64,000 bases of DNA from assembly GCA_963764665.1 (NCBI GenBank), contig CAVXTL010000021.1:1-64000 (forward strand). Direction: 5' to 3'. Source of the stretch: JACVRW01 sp963764665. GTDB lineage: Bacteria > Actinomycetota > Thermoleophilia > Solirubrobacterales > Thermoleophilaceae. Below are positions 49,082-56,910 of this stretch, in pieces. Position 1 is the first letter of the stretch; every line of letters starts with the position of its first letter. The notes under the pieces were generated by a model that saw nothing but the letters and a program-made list of their open reading frames with translations, was not told the origin of the DNA and searched no databases. Made by a program: the position numbers and the translations under genes.

Positions 49082-49154
49082 TGGGCCGTGAAGGACTCGA
49101 ACCTTCAACCTTGAGATTAAGAGTCTCCTGCTCTACCAGTTGAGCTAACGGCCC
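49082..49154 (-). tRNA. tRNA-Lys (anticodon CUU)
   Basis: Minus strand: acceptor GGGCCGT pairs with ACGGCCC, the D-arm has AGCTCAACTGGTAGAGC, and the anticodon loop CTCTTAA holds CTT at 49119-49121. The T-arm contains GGTTCGAGTCC and the discriminator is A. It reads AAG codons. No CCA is encoded. It stands alone between the aldolase and the STAS gene. Confidence 0.95.
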
Positions 49155-49197
49155 GCGGCGAGCGATTCTAGAGACCAGCGGTGCGCAACAGGCGGTG

Positions 49198-49587
49198 CTA
49201 ACTGCTGCTGCTCGCGACGGCCTTCAGGGCCTCGTCGCGCGACGAGTGGATCGGGAAGACCCGGTCCAGCCCGGTGATCTCGAAGATCTTCGTGATGTTG
49301 TCGTCCGTGCACACCAGCGCGAGCGAGCCGCCCGCGGGCCGCAGCCGCTTGACTCCGCCCACCAGCACGCCGAGCGTGGTCGAGTCGATGAAGGTGGCCT
49401 GCGACAGGTCCACCACGATCTGCTTCTTGCCGGACTCGATCAGCTCGACCATGCGCTCCTTGAACTCCGGGGCCGTGTACAGATCGACCTCTCCCCCGAG
49501 CTCGATCACATGAGTCGTGTCGTCGACGGCCTCGTCTTCGATATGGAAGTTCACTCTTCTCCCGAGTTCGTTCTTGTTCGCCAGCAT
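49198..49587 (-). CDS. STAS-domain anti-sigma-factor antagonist
   Basis: This 129-residue single STAS domain contains VIELGGEVDLYTAPEFKERM, then KQIVVDLSQATFIDSTTLGV with the phosphorylatable Ser of the SpoIIAA/RsbV family (DSTTLG). An Ala/Ser tail follows. It releases sigma factors by binding RsbW-type kinases, and a candidate partner kinase is encoded at 33444. A purine-rich aggcagg precedes the ATG. Confidence 0.9.
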   Translation of the reverse strand: MLANKNELGRRVNFHIEDEAVDDTTHVIELGGEVDLYTAPEFKERMVELIESGKKQIVVDLSQATFIDSTTLGVLVGGVKRLRPAGGSLALVCTDDNITKIFEITGLDRVFPIHSSRDEALKAVASSSS

Positions 49588-49612
49588 CCTGCCTGCGATC
49601 CGCGAAGGGTAC

Positions 49613-50272
49613 TCAGCCGGGCGCCTGTTGCTGCTCCGCGGCCTTCTTCAGCTGCGCGGCCTGCCGCTTGACCTGCTTCTTGGCCCTCTTCGGCGCAAGG
49701 TCCTCCGCCTTCTGAGCGGCCAGATCCGCCGTACGCTCATCGTCGGCCAGGGTGGCGGTCTGCACGAGCTGGAGGTAGGACTGGACGTCGTTCGAGGACG
49801 CCGCGATCAGCGTCATCGCCTTGGACGCCTCCTTCGGCCTGTTGAGCGCGTCCGGGCTGTAGATCTGGAACGCGACCGTGGCGAGCGAGGGGTCGGGCGT
49901 GCCCTTGGCCGCCTCCACGTAGCGATTCCAGTACGTGGCGGCGTCGCGGAGATGGGCCTTGTCCTCGTCCGAGAACGTGGCGGTGGTCGCATCCAGGTCG
50001 GCTGTCGCAAGCTGGTAGTGGTCGCGGACCAGCTCCTTCAGGGCGGCCACGTTTGCCGGGTTCGCCTGCACGCGGTCCTCGTTGCGGTCGATGCGCTCGT
50101 CGACGAGATCGTTCCCGCTCCCGCCGCTGTTGCCCTTGAAGGCGTCCACGAGCCCGCCCGACACGCTGCCGCCGATCCCGAACAGGACGAGCCCTCCGCC
50201 CATCAGGAGGGCGAGGATCAGGTAGGTGGCCTGGACGGCGCGGCGGCGCCGGCCTCTGAGGTCGAACAGCAT
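49613..50272 (-). CDS. Membrane-anchored TPR-like protein
   Basis: This 219-residue protein has an N-terminal basic stretch and one helix (ATYLILALLMGGGLVLFGIG), a Gly/Ser linker, then an all-helical region with TPR-like pairs (NPANVAALKELVRDHYQLAT, EDKAHLRDAATYWNRYVEAA) and a Lys/Gln-rich coiled end (KRAKKQVKRQAAQLKKAAEQ). It resembles the small TPR proteins often found next to tatC in actinobacteria and may be a scaffold. It lies 13 bp after tatC. Confidence 0.75.
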   Translation of the reverse strand: MLFDLRGRRRRAVQATYLILALLMGGGLVLFGIGGSVSGGLVDAFKGNSGGSGNDLVDERIDRNEDRVQANPANVAALKELVRDHYQLATADLDATTATFSDEDKAHLRDAATYWNRYVEAAKGTPDPSLATVAFQIYSPDALNRPKEASKAMTLIAASSNDVQSYLQLVQTATLADDERTADLAAQKAEDLAPKRAKKQVKRQAAQLKKAAEQQQAPG

Positions 50273-50285
50273 GCGGAGGCGAAGG

Positions 50286-51056
50286 CTAGCTGCCCTCGGC
50301 GGAGGCGATTCGCTCCGCCACCTCCGGCGCGGGCCTGCCGAGCGCCGACGCGAGCCAGATGCTGAGCTCGTACAGGATGATCAGCGGGATCATCTCGAGG
50401 ATCAGCGTGATCGGGTCGAGCGTGGGCAGGAACGCCGCCACCACGGCGATGATCACGATCGCATAGCGACGGTTCTTGCGGAGCTTCTCGGGAGTCGTGA
50501 GGCCGAGCTTGCACGCCACCAGGACCCCGACGGGGATCTGGAACCCGATCCCCATCGCGAGCATCAGCATCGTGATGAACGAGTAGTAGTCCCGCGCCCG
50601 CACCTGCGTGTTGAAGTTGTCCGCGTTGAAGTTGAGGAGGAAGTCCAGCGCGGGCGTGAGTACCACGAAGTAGCAGAAGACCACTCCCGTGATGAAGAGC
50701 GTCGGGATGAGCAGCAGCATCGGCAGCGCCACCCGCCGCTCCGTGGGGCTGAACGCGGGCAGCAGGAACGCGTAGACCTGGTAGAGGATCACCGGCAGGG
50801 CGATGATCAGCGCCACGTAGGCCGAGTTGGTGAGCGTCGTGTAGAAGGCCTCGGCGGGACCGAGCGTGATCGGCTCGATTCCGCGCGGCAGCGGATGGTT
50901 CACGACCCGCAGCACGAGGTCGTTCTGCCAGGCGGTGATTCCCCACGCGACCCCGAAGGTCAGCGCGCAGATGATCAGGCGGGTGCGGAGCTCGTCGAGA
51001 TGCTCGACGATGGAGAGACGGTCCTCATGGGCGATCGGCCGTATGCGGCGCGCCAC
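50286..51056 (-). CDS. tatC: Sec-independent translocase subunit TatC
   Basis: The 256-residue product has six membrane helices. The conserved start SIVEHLDELRTRLIICALTF provides the twin-Arg receptor surface with the Glu/Glu pair. AFYTTLTNSAYVALIIALPV and FSPTERRVALPMLLLIPTLF follow. It recognises Tat signals and works with TatA, encoded 18 bp upstream. The Rieske protein at 55739 has a twin-Arg signal and is a likely substrate. Confidence 0.95.
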   Translation of the reverse strand: MARRIRPIAHEDRLSIVEHLDELRTRLIICALTFGVAWGITAWQNDLVLRVVNHPLPRGIEPITLGPAEAFYTTLTNSAYVALIIALPVILYQVYAFLLPAFSPTERRVALPMLLLIPTLFITGVVFCYFVVLTPALDFLLNFNADNFNTQVRARDYYSFITMLMLAMGIGFQIPVGVLVACKLGLTTPEKLRKNRRYAIVIIAVVAAFLPTLDPITLILEMIPLIILYELSIWLASALGRPAPEVAERIASAEGS

Positions 51057-51074
51057 GGTGCGGCCCAGCCCTGC

Positions 51075-51302
51075 TTAGGACTGGCGGTCGCCGGCCGTGG
51101 TCGCCGTGGGCTCGGGCTTCTCGGCGGTCGCCTTGACCGCCTCGAGCTCCTCGCGCTCCTTGTCCTTGCCGGTGATCGAGTCCTTGAACTCGCGCATTCC
51201 GGTCCCGAGCGAGCGCCCGAGGTCGGGCAGGCGCTTGGGCCCGAAGATCACGAGGACGATCACGAGGACGATGGCTATCTCGAGTGGGCCTATGGACGGC
51301 AT
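51075..51302 (-). CDS. tatA: Sec-independent translocase subunit TatA
   Basis: This 75-residue protein has one helix (LEIAIVLVIVLVIFGPKRLP) followed by the amphipathic GRSLGTGMREFKDSITG, the invariant FGPKRLP hinge, and a polar tail. It forms the Tat pore with TatC. The same-strand order dcd-tatA-tatC-TPR gene suggests one transcription unit. Confidence 0.93.
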   Translation of the reverse strand: MPSIGPLEIAIVLVIVLVIFGPKRLPDLGRSLGTGMREFKDSITGKDKEREELEAVKATAEKPEPTATTAGDRQS

Positions 51303-51321
51303 CTGAAGCTCATGGTAGCGC

Positions 51322-51900
51322 TCACCGGGATCGGTCTTCGAAGTTCTGGTAGAAGCGGCTGGGAGTGGGCTCGTCCTGTCCCTGGTACTTCGAGCCCATC
51401 TTGCGCGAGCCGTAGGGGTGCTCCACCGGCCCGTCCATCCGCATGAACGAGAGCTGCCCGATCGGCATGCCCTGGTAGATCGTGATCGGGAGGTTGGCCA
51501 CGTTGGAGAGCTCGAGGGTCAGCCGGCCGGAGAACCCGGCGTCCACAAAGCCTGCCGTCGAGTGGATCAGCAGGCCGAGCCGGCCCAGGCTCGACTTGCC
51601 CTCGAGCCGGCCCACCAGGTCGTCGGGCAGCTCGACCTGCTCGAGCGTCTGACCCAGCACGAACTCGCCCGGGTGGAGGATGAACGGCTGGTCGCGGTCA
51701 TTGATCTCGACCAGCTCTGTGAGGTCGTCCATCGGCTGGCGCACGTCGATGTACGGGTACCGCGCGTTGTGGAAGACGCGAAAGCGGCTGTCCACGCGCA
51801 CGTCGATGCTGGACGGTTGGACGAGCCGCTCCTCATAGGGGTCTATGACGATCCGTCCAGCCTCTATCTCGGCACGAATCGTGCGGTCGCTCAGCACCAC
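51322..51900 (-). CDS. dcd: dCTP deaminase (probably bifunctional, dUMP-forming)
   Basis: This 192-residue enzyme of the dUTPase fold has the active-site block LEGKSSLGRLGLLIHSTAGF then VDAGFSG, with VQPSSIDVRVDSRF and GSKYQGQDEPTPSR. The sequence follows closely the mycobacterial Dcd that converts dCTP directly to dUMP; the dUMP-forming activity is inferred from that similarity. The GTG at 51900 is supported by TAGACT 9 nt upstream. Confidence 0.92.
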   Translation of the reverse strand: MVLSDRTIRAEIEAGRIVIDPYEERLVQPSSIDVRVDSRFRVFHNARYPYIDVRQPMDDLTELVEINDRDQPFILHPGEFVLGQTLEQVELPDDLVGRLEGKSSLGRLGLLIHSTAGFVDAGFSGRLTLELSNVANLPITIYQGMPIGQLSFMRMDGPVEHPYGSRKMGSKYQGQDEPTPSRFYQNFEDRSR

Positions 51901-51909
51901 GGGCGCCCG

Positions 51910-51915
51910 AGTCTA
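51910..51915 (-). promoter_or_regulatory. Putative -10 box (TAGACT), leaderless
   Basis: TAGACT lies 9 nt before the first GTG of dcd. The same hexamer is used before hemB. Confidence 0.45.
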
Positions 51916-51994
51916 GATACGGCGCGGGATCGACCGCCCACGGGGGGCCCTTCTTTCTCAAGTTCCCTCATCGCGTGCCGATACGGGGATCAGG

Positions 51995-52438
51995 ATGGAA
52001 GAGATGGAGACAGGCGGAGACCAGACCCACTTCGTGAAGCGCGTGGTTCTCCCCAGCGGGAAGACGATCGAGGTCGTCTACTTCAAGGAGAACGAGGTGC
52101 AGCTGGACGAGGCGCATGCCGTCGAGCATGCCCCCGCAGAGCCTCACCAGGAACTTCACGTGTGCATGGAGTGCTACTCCGAGCTGGTGTATCCCGTGCA
52201 CTGGGATGAGGCCGGTCCGGAGAACTGGAACGTGCTGCTCCACTGCCCCAACTGCGACGTGTTCCGCGAGGGCATTTTCGCCCAGGACACCGTCGAGGCG
52301 TTCGACGAGGAGCTCGACCGCGGCGGCGACGCCCTGGCGCGCGACTACAAGCGCCTCATGCGCGCCAACATGGCCGACGAGATCGAGCGCTTCGCAGGCG
52401 CCCTCCAGGCCGGCGCCATCCTCCCCGAAGACTTCTAG
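51995..52438 (+). CDS. Conserved hypothetical protein with a Cys4 zinc-ribbon-like motif
   Basis: This 147-residue protein has an N-terminal strand-rich segment (HFVKRVVLPSGKTIEVVYFK), then HVCMECYSELVYPVHWDE and LLHCPNCDVFREGIFA. The two CxxC pairs about 30 residues apart form a probable zinc ribbon. A helical C-terminal half (VEAFDEELDRGGDALARDYK) follows. No enzymatic motif is seen. It is the only plus-strand gene between dcd and ymdB. The role is unknown. Confidence 0.75.
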   Translation: MEEMETGGDQTHFVKRVVLPSGKTIEVVYFKENEVQLDEAHAVEHAPAEPHQELHVCMECYSELVYPVHWDEAGPENWNVLLHCPNCDVFREGIFAQDTVEAFDEELDRGGDALARDYKRLMRANMADEIERFAGALQAGAILPEDF

Positions 52439-52474
52439 ACCATCGCTGCGCAAGGCGACGTGGCCTAGGGCCCC

Positions 52475-53458
52475 TCAGGCGTAGCGCTCAACCACGCCGT
52501 CGGCCACCAGGCGCAATGCCTGCTCCCGATCGTCGGGCAGGCCGAGCCGGTCCAGGCGCGCCTTGGCCGCTCGCACGTGCTCGAGGGCCAGGCTGCGGGC
52601 CTCGTCCAGTGCGCCCGTGGCGGCTATCCGGTCGCAGACCTCCTCCGCCCGCGCGGCGTCGGTGACGGCCGCGCGGAGGTCGATGTCCCGGAGCTCGCGG
52701 TCGCGCCTGCGCGCGAGGATGAGCGGCAGCGTTACGGTGCCGTCGAGCAGATCGGTGCCACGCGGCTTGCCGGTGCGCTCCGCCGGACCGGACACGTCGA
52801 GCACGTCGTCGAGCAGCTGGAACGCCAGGCCAATGCCCTCGCCGAACGCTCCCAGCGCCTCGGAGCGCTCCGGCGTCCCGCCGAACAGCGCGCCGAGCCG
52901 GCAGCAGGCGTCGAACAGGCTGGCCGTCTTCAGGCGGCAGCGCTCGAGATAGCGCTCGGCGGGCACGTCGGCGATCCACGCGTCCGCGCGCTGCATCAGC
53001 TCGCCGCGGGCCAGGGCGGACGAGGCCTCCGAGAGCCGGCTCACGGCCTCGCCGCTACCGGTGCCGGCCAGCTCCGCGAACGCGCGCGAGAAGAGCAGAT
53101 CGCCTGACGCGGTGGCCGCGAGGCGCCCGGCGGCGGCGAACACGGTGGGGCGTCCGCGGCGCACCGGCGCGCGGTCGAGCACGTCGTCGTGCACCAGCGT
53201 GGCCATGTGCAGCAGCTCCACCGCCACGCCGGCGGACACCAGGCGCGCGTCCGAGTCGTCGGCGGCGGCGAGATACACGAGCATCGGGCGCAGGCGCTTG
53301 CCGCCCGCGGCGAGCATGCCCGCACTGTGGGCCTCGAGCTCCACCCCGTGCCCTGCCACCACCTCCGCCAGACGCGCCTCCGTGCGCTCGAGCGCCGCGG
53401 CCAGCTGCGGGCCGCCCGCGGCCAGCACCGCCCCGAGCTGTGCCGGGGCCGTGGTCAC
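52475..53458 (-). CDS. Polyprenyl diphosphate synthase
   Basis: This 327-residue trans-prenyltransferase has both Asp-rich motifs: FARM LVHDDVLDRAPVRRGRPT and SARM FQLLDDVLDVSG, with GGKRLRPMLVYL near residue 53. It elongates allylic diphosphates with IPP to the side chain of menaquinone. Chain length is not predictable from what is seen. The GTG overlaps the ubiE stop, so quinone ring methylation and chain synthesis are coupled. Confidence 0.9.
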   Translation of the reverse strand: MTTAPAQLGAVLAAGGPQLAAALERTEARLAEVVAGHGVELEAHSAGMLAAGGKRLRPMLVYLAAADDSDARLVSAGVAVELLHMATLVHDDVLDRAPVRRGRPTVFAAAGRLAATASGDLLFSRAFAELAGTGSGEAVSRLSEASSALARGELMQRADAWIADVPAERYLERCRLKTASLFDACCRLGALFGGTPERSEALGAFGEGIGLAFQLLDDVLDVSGPAERTGKPRGTDLLDGTVTLPLILARRRDRELRDIDLRAAVTDAARAEEVCDRIAATGALDEARSLALEHVRAAKARLDRLGLPDDREQALRLVADGVVERYA

Positions 53459-54189
53459 GCCGCCTCTGGCGGAAGCAGCCGGCTCGGCCGGCTGCGCACC
53501 GATGCCTTCTGGCCGGCGTGCAGCGCGATGATGCCGCCGGCCGTAAGCACCCAGCGGACGTCCGTGAGCCCGGCCGCCGCCATCTCGGCCGCGAGCGCCT
53601 GCGGATCGGGGAAGCGGCGGACGGAGCTCGGCAGGTAGCTGTAGGCGTCGGAGTCGCCCGCGAGCCGGCCGAGGCGCGGCACCACTCGATCGAACCAGAG
53701 CCGGAAGAACCAGGACAGCGGCGGCTTCTGCGGGGTGGTGATCTCGAGGACCACCACGCGGCCGCCGGGCCGCGCGACCCGCGCCATCTCGCGGAGGCCG
53801 CCGGCGAGGTCGGAGAAGTTGCGCGCGCCGAAGCCCACCGTGACGGCGTCGAACTCGCCGTCGCCATAGGGCAGCTCGAGCGCGTTGCCGGCCTCGAAGC
53901 GGATGCCGGGCGCCTTGGTCCGCGCGATCTCCAGCATCCGCTCGGAGAAGTCCATCGCCACGACCTCCGCGCCACGCGCCTGCAGGGCCATGGCCAGGTC
54001 GCCTGTGCCGGTGGCCACGTCGAGCGCCCGCGAGCCCGGCCCCACGCGGGCGAGGTCGACCGCCCGCTCGCGCCAGCGGTGGTGCATGCCCACCGTCATG
54101 AGCCCGTTCATCCGGTCGTACACGCGGGCGATGCGGTCGAACATCGCCTGGACCTGCGTCTCGGGGAGCGTCCCGGACGCCGTGCTCAT
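53455..54189 (-). CDS. ubiE: Demethylmenaquinone/ubiquinone C-methyltransferase
   Basis: This 244-residue SAM-dependent methyltransferase contains VQAMFDRIARVYDRMNGLMT, the SAM-binding ALDVATGTGDLAMALQARGA, VAMDFSERMLEIARTK, and DAVTVGFGARNFSDLAGGLR with RPGGRVVVLEITTP. This is the UbiE/MenG signature. The last about 10 codons (SRPSRLLPPEAA) are encoded by the 33-bp palindromic repeat, so the repeat has been taken into the coding sequence. It lies 10 bp after the cytochrome gene. Confidence 0.93.
   Translation of the reverse strand: MSTASGTLPETQVQAMFDRIARVYDRMNGLMTVGMHHRWRERAVDLARVGPGSRALDVATGTGDLAMALQARGAEVVAMDFSERMLEIARTKAPGIRFEAGNALELPYGDGEFDAVTVGFGARNFSDLAGGLREMARVARPGGRVVVLEITTPQKPPLSWFFRLWFDRVVPRLGRLAGDSDAYSYLPSSVRRFPDPQALAAEMAAAGLTDVRWVLTAGGIIALHAGQKASVRSRPSRLLPPEAA
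53469..53501 (+). repeat. 33-bp palindromic repeat, copy 2 of 3, inside the ubiE 3' end
   Basis: Same element as at 37026 and 60249: GCAGCCGGC-TCG-GCCGGCTGC (53475-53495) with flanks GCGGAA and GCACCG. It forms the last codons of ubiE on the opposite strand. Confidence 0.8.
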
Positions 54190-54199
54190 CGCGCCCGTT

Positions 54200-54916
54200 C
54201 TACTCGTCGCCCTTGAGTGAGGCGACGTACTGCACGAGCTTGTCGAACTGCTCCGGGTTGGTCTTGCGGTAGTTCGCGTAGGAAGGCATTGGCGCGGTGG
54301 GGTTCTCGAGCGTCCGCGCGATCGCGTCGCGCCCGAGCCGGTCGCCGATGTCGGTCAGGCTCGGCCCCAGCGTGTTGCCGTTCTCGCCGATCTTGTGGCA
54401 GCCGAGGCAGCCCGCGGACGCGGTGATCTCCTTGCCCTCCTCGAACTGGGGTTTCGTGGCCAGCTCGATCTCGGTGGGCGAGCCGGCGAGGGCGCCCAGG
54501 ACCGTCAGGTAGGTCATGGCGCCGATCGTCGCGATGCCGGCGGTGGTGGCGATCGGCCGGCGCAGCGGGTGGCGCTCCGGCCCCCGGTCGTAGAACGGCA
54601 GCAGCAGCAGGAGCATCAGGCAGATCGTGGGGATCCCGATCGTGGCCAGGAACACGAGCTCCGGCGGCTTGACCACGCGCAGCAGCTCGAACAGGAAGAA
54701 GAAGTACCACTCCGGCCGCGGCGTGTAGGTGGTGGTGGTGGGGTCGGCCTTCGGCCCCAGCTCGGCGCCGAACAGGACCGCCATCAGGATGATCACGCCG
54801 ATCGTGATCGTGGCCATCATCCCGTCCTTCGCGATCGCGTAAGGGAAGAACGGCTTGCCCTGTCCCTTCAGGATCGAGTATTCGCGGAGGTAGTCCTCCT
54901 TCTGGCGGGCGTCCAC
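54200..54916 (-). CDS. qcrC: Cytochrome b6-f/b6-c subunit IV fused to a cytochrome c domain
   Basis: This 238-residue protein has three membrane helices of the subunit IV type with the quinol-site PEWY motif at residues 68-71 (TPRPEWYFFFLFELLRVV). A mono-heme cytochrome c domain follows with CLGCH near residue 172 and an axial Met probably in APMPSYANY. This is the architecture of the Bacillus QcrC b6c complex, unlike the diheme QcrC of mycobacteria. It passes electrons from the Rieske centre outward. One base separates it from the cytochrome b gene. Confidence 0.9.
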   Translation of the reverse strand: MDARQKEDYLREYSILKGQGKPFFPYAIAKDGMMATITIGVIILMAVLFGAELGPKADPTTTTYTPRPEWYFFFLFELLRVVKPPELVFLATIGIPTICLMLLLLLPFYDRGPERHPLRRPIATTAGIATIGAMTYLTVLGALAGSPTEIELATKPQFEEGKEITASAGCLGCHKIGENGNTLGPSLTDIGDRLGRDAIARTLENPTAPMPSYANYRKTNPEQFDKLVQYVASLKGDE

Positions 54917-54917
54917 G

Positions 54918-55742
54918 TCAGAGCTCCTCGGTCAGGAGGTCCTTCTTCTCCGCCTTGACCCACGGCGGAGCGGTGGTGCCGAGCTTGGCCACCAGATACA
55001 GGTGCGCACCGATCAGCGCCGCGATCAGGCCCGGCACCGCCAGCATGTGCAGGGCGTAGAAGCGCGAGATGGTGGTGGGGCCGAACTCGGAGCCGGCGCG
55101 CAGGAAGTCGGCGAGGTAGGGACCGATGACCGGGCCGGAGGAGTTCAGGTTGACCGCGACGACGGTGGCCCAGAAGGAGCGCTGGTCGAACGGGAGCAGG
55201 TAGCCCGTGAGGCCCATCATCAGCGTCAGCACGAGCAGCACGACGCCGATCACCCAGTTCAGCTCGCGCGGGTACTTGTAGGCGCCGAAGAAGAAGGTCC
55301 GGCCCATGTGGAGGAAGATCAGGATGATCATCACGCTCGAGCCCCAGCGGTGCATGCCGCGGACGAGCTCGCCCAGGAAGACGTCGTTCGTGATGTGGGC
55401 AGCGGACGAGTAGGCGCGCGAGACGGAGTCCGGCTCGTAGTACATCGCGAGGAACACGCCGGTGACCGCCTGCGAGAGGAAGGCGAACATCGTGGCCGAG
55501 CCCAGCGTGTAGAACCAGTTGGTGCCCTTGGGGGTCTTGCGGTAGAGGAAGCCGCGCAGGAACGGGCTGAGGCCGCTGCGCTCGTCGAGCCAGCCGACCA
55601 CCGACGCCGCGCCCTCGACCGCCTGGTCCTTCGGCGTGGGCTTCGTGGCCGGGCCGCCGTTGGCGCCATTCGCGCCGTTCGTCCCCGTGCCGGGACGCGG
55701 GGGCGATGGCCGCAGGAACTTGGGGAGCGGGGGCGCCTTCAC
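54918..55742 (-). CDS. qcrB: Cytochrome b6-type subunit of the bc complex
   Basis: This 274-residue protein has a Pro/Gly/Asn-rich N-tail of about 40 residues and four helices with the heme-ligand His pairs: AHITNDVFLGELVRGMHRWG and LIFLHMGRTFFFGAYKYPRE, then RFYALHMLAVPGLIAALIGA with HLY. PWVKAEKKDLLTEEL is close to the end of cytochrome b6 proteins. The C-terminal half of mitochondrial-type cytochrome b is the separate downstream gene. The GTG overlaps the Rieske stop. Confidence 0.92.
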   Translation of the reverse strand: MKAPPLPKFLRPSPPRPGTGTNGANGANGGPATKPTPKDQAVEGAASVVGWLDERSGLSPFLRGFLYRKTPKGTNWFYTLGSATMFAFLSQAVTGVFLAMYYEPDSVSRAYSSAAHITNDVFLGELVRGMHRWGSSVMIILIFLHMGRTFFFGAYKYPRELNWVIGVVLLVLTLMMGLTGYLLPFDQRSFWATVVAVNLNSSGPVIGPYLADFLRAGSEFGPTTISRFYALHMLAVPGLIAALIGAHLYLVAKLGTTAPPWVKAEKKDLLTEEL

Positions 55743-56398
55743 GTGGTCGGCCTCGAGGGATAGAGGTACTGCCAGAGCCCGTCGAGGTGGTTCGACGGGT
55801 CGCGCGGCGAGAAGCGCTCCAGGTTCGAGTTGAGCGAGAAGCGGTCGCCGAGCTCGACCTGTCCCCCGCGTACGCGCGTGTAGAAGCGGTCGAGCGGCCG
55901 CACCGGCGGCCCGCCCTCGACCGCGCCCTGGAAGTCGTACACGCCGCCGTGGCAGGGGCAGACGAACTTCTGCGAAGCCTGGATGTAGCGGACCGGGCAG
56001 CCGAGGTGCGCGCAGCGCGTGGAGATCGCCACGTACGGCTGGTCCTCGTTCTGCGCGTCGTCCCGCCCGGGGTCGAAGCGGCGGATGTAGACCGTGGTCT
56101 TGCCCGGGTCGCCGATCTCGGCCACGATGTTGATGACCCGCTGGACGTAGGCGTCCTCCGCGAAGTCGCGCTCCGGGCCCACCGCCTGCCAGTTCTCGCG
56201 CGAGGTGTCCTCGAGCACGGGACCAAGCGCGAAGCCCAGCGCCGGCAGCGCGAACGCGGCCGTGGCGATTCCGCCTGCCGCCAGCGCGGTGCCCTCCATG
56301 AACCGACGCCGTGTAACCGTCTCGCCCTCGAAGGCGCCGGCAATGCCGCGGCCCTCGGTGTAGCGGGACTGCTTGTCTAGCTTGGGAGGATCGGCCAC
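55739..56398 (-). CDS. qcrA: Rieske iron-sulfur protein of the bc complex
   Basis: This 219-residue protein has a twin-Arg signal TRRRFMEGTALAAGG (from residue 29) followed by a membrane anchor. The [2Fe-2S] cluster motifs are CAHLGCPVRY (near 128) and CPCHGGVYDF (near 147). It takes electrons from quinol and passes them to cytochrome c. It probably leaves the cell by the Tat pathway encoded at 50.3-51.3 kb. TAAAAC eight nt before the GTG is a possible -10. The 83 bp to the upstream gene hold nothing else. Confidence 0.95.
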   Translation of the reverse strand: MADPPKLDKQSRYTEGRGIAGAFEGETVTRRRFMEGTALAAGGIATAAFALPALGFALGPVLEDTSRENWQAVGPERDFAEDAYVQRVINIVAEIGDPGKTTVYIRRFDPGRDDAQNEDQPYVAISTRCAHLGCPVRYIQASQKFVCPCHGGVYDFQGAVEGGPPVRPLDRFYTRVRGGQVELGDRFSLNSNLERFSPRDPSNHLDGLWQYLYPSRPTT

Positions 56399-56481
56399 GT
56401 TGCTCGGTTTTATCGCCCCACGAAGGGTAGTGCCAACTTGGTGGCGGAAGGCACGTTTGCCGCCACGGGGCTCGGCATCTT

Positions 56482-56910
56482 CTAGGGGGCCGGGAGCCTA
56501 TCGCGGGCCCAGGCGCGCGCGCCCCGTCCTCCGGCCGCCGACAGCGCCTCGGCGCTCGCGTCCCAGAGCCCTTCAGCCAGCTCGCCGCGCCCCGAGGCGT
56601 GCGCCTGGGCCGATAGCGAGATCAGGTCGGAGAGCTCCGCCACAGCCGGCACGTCGCCCACGGCTGCCAGCCTCGCAAGGCCGAGCGCGTACAGGGCGTC
56701 GCCCGCGAGCAGGCGCAGGTCCTCGTCCATCCCCTCGAATGCACGCGGCGTGCCGTAGTGCATGATGTAGCCCTCGTAGACCGCCTCCAGCACGAAGCGG
56801 CGGGCATCGTCGTCGAGCTCGCCGCCGAAGCGCGCGGGCCCGGGATCCTCGATCGCGTACGCGGCCAGCGCCGGGTCGGCGGCGCGGACCACCTCGGCCA
56901 GCACGCTCAT
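56482..56910 (-). CDS. Hypothetical protein in the heme/respiration block
   Basis: This 142-residue acidic, Ala-rich, all-helical protein contains ARRFVLEAVYEGYIMHYGTP and DLRLLAGDALYALGLARLAA. No membrane segment, Cys motif or nucleotide site is present. The start overlaps hemL (ATGA) and the gene ends 84 bp before qcrA, so it sits precisely between tetrapyrrole synthesis and the bc complex. It is a candidate assembly or regulatory factor for that pathway; this is inference from position only. Confidence 0.75.
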   Translation of the reverse strand: MSVLAEVVRAADPALAAYAIEDPGPARFGGELDDDARRFVLEAVYEGYIMHYGTPRAFEGMDEDLRLLAGDALYALGLARLAAVGDVPAVAELSDLISLSAQAHASGRGELAEGLWDASAEALSAAGGRGARAWARDRLPAP

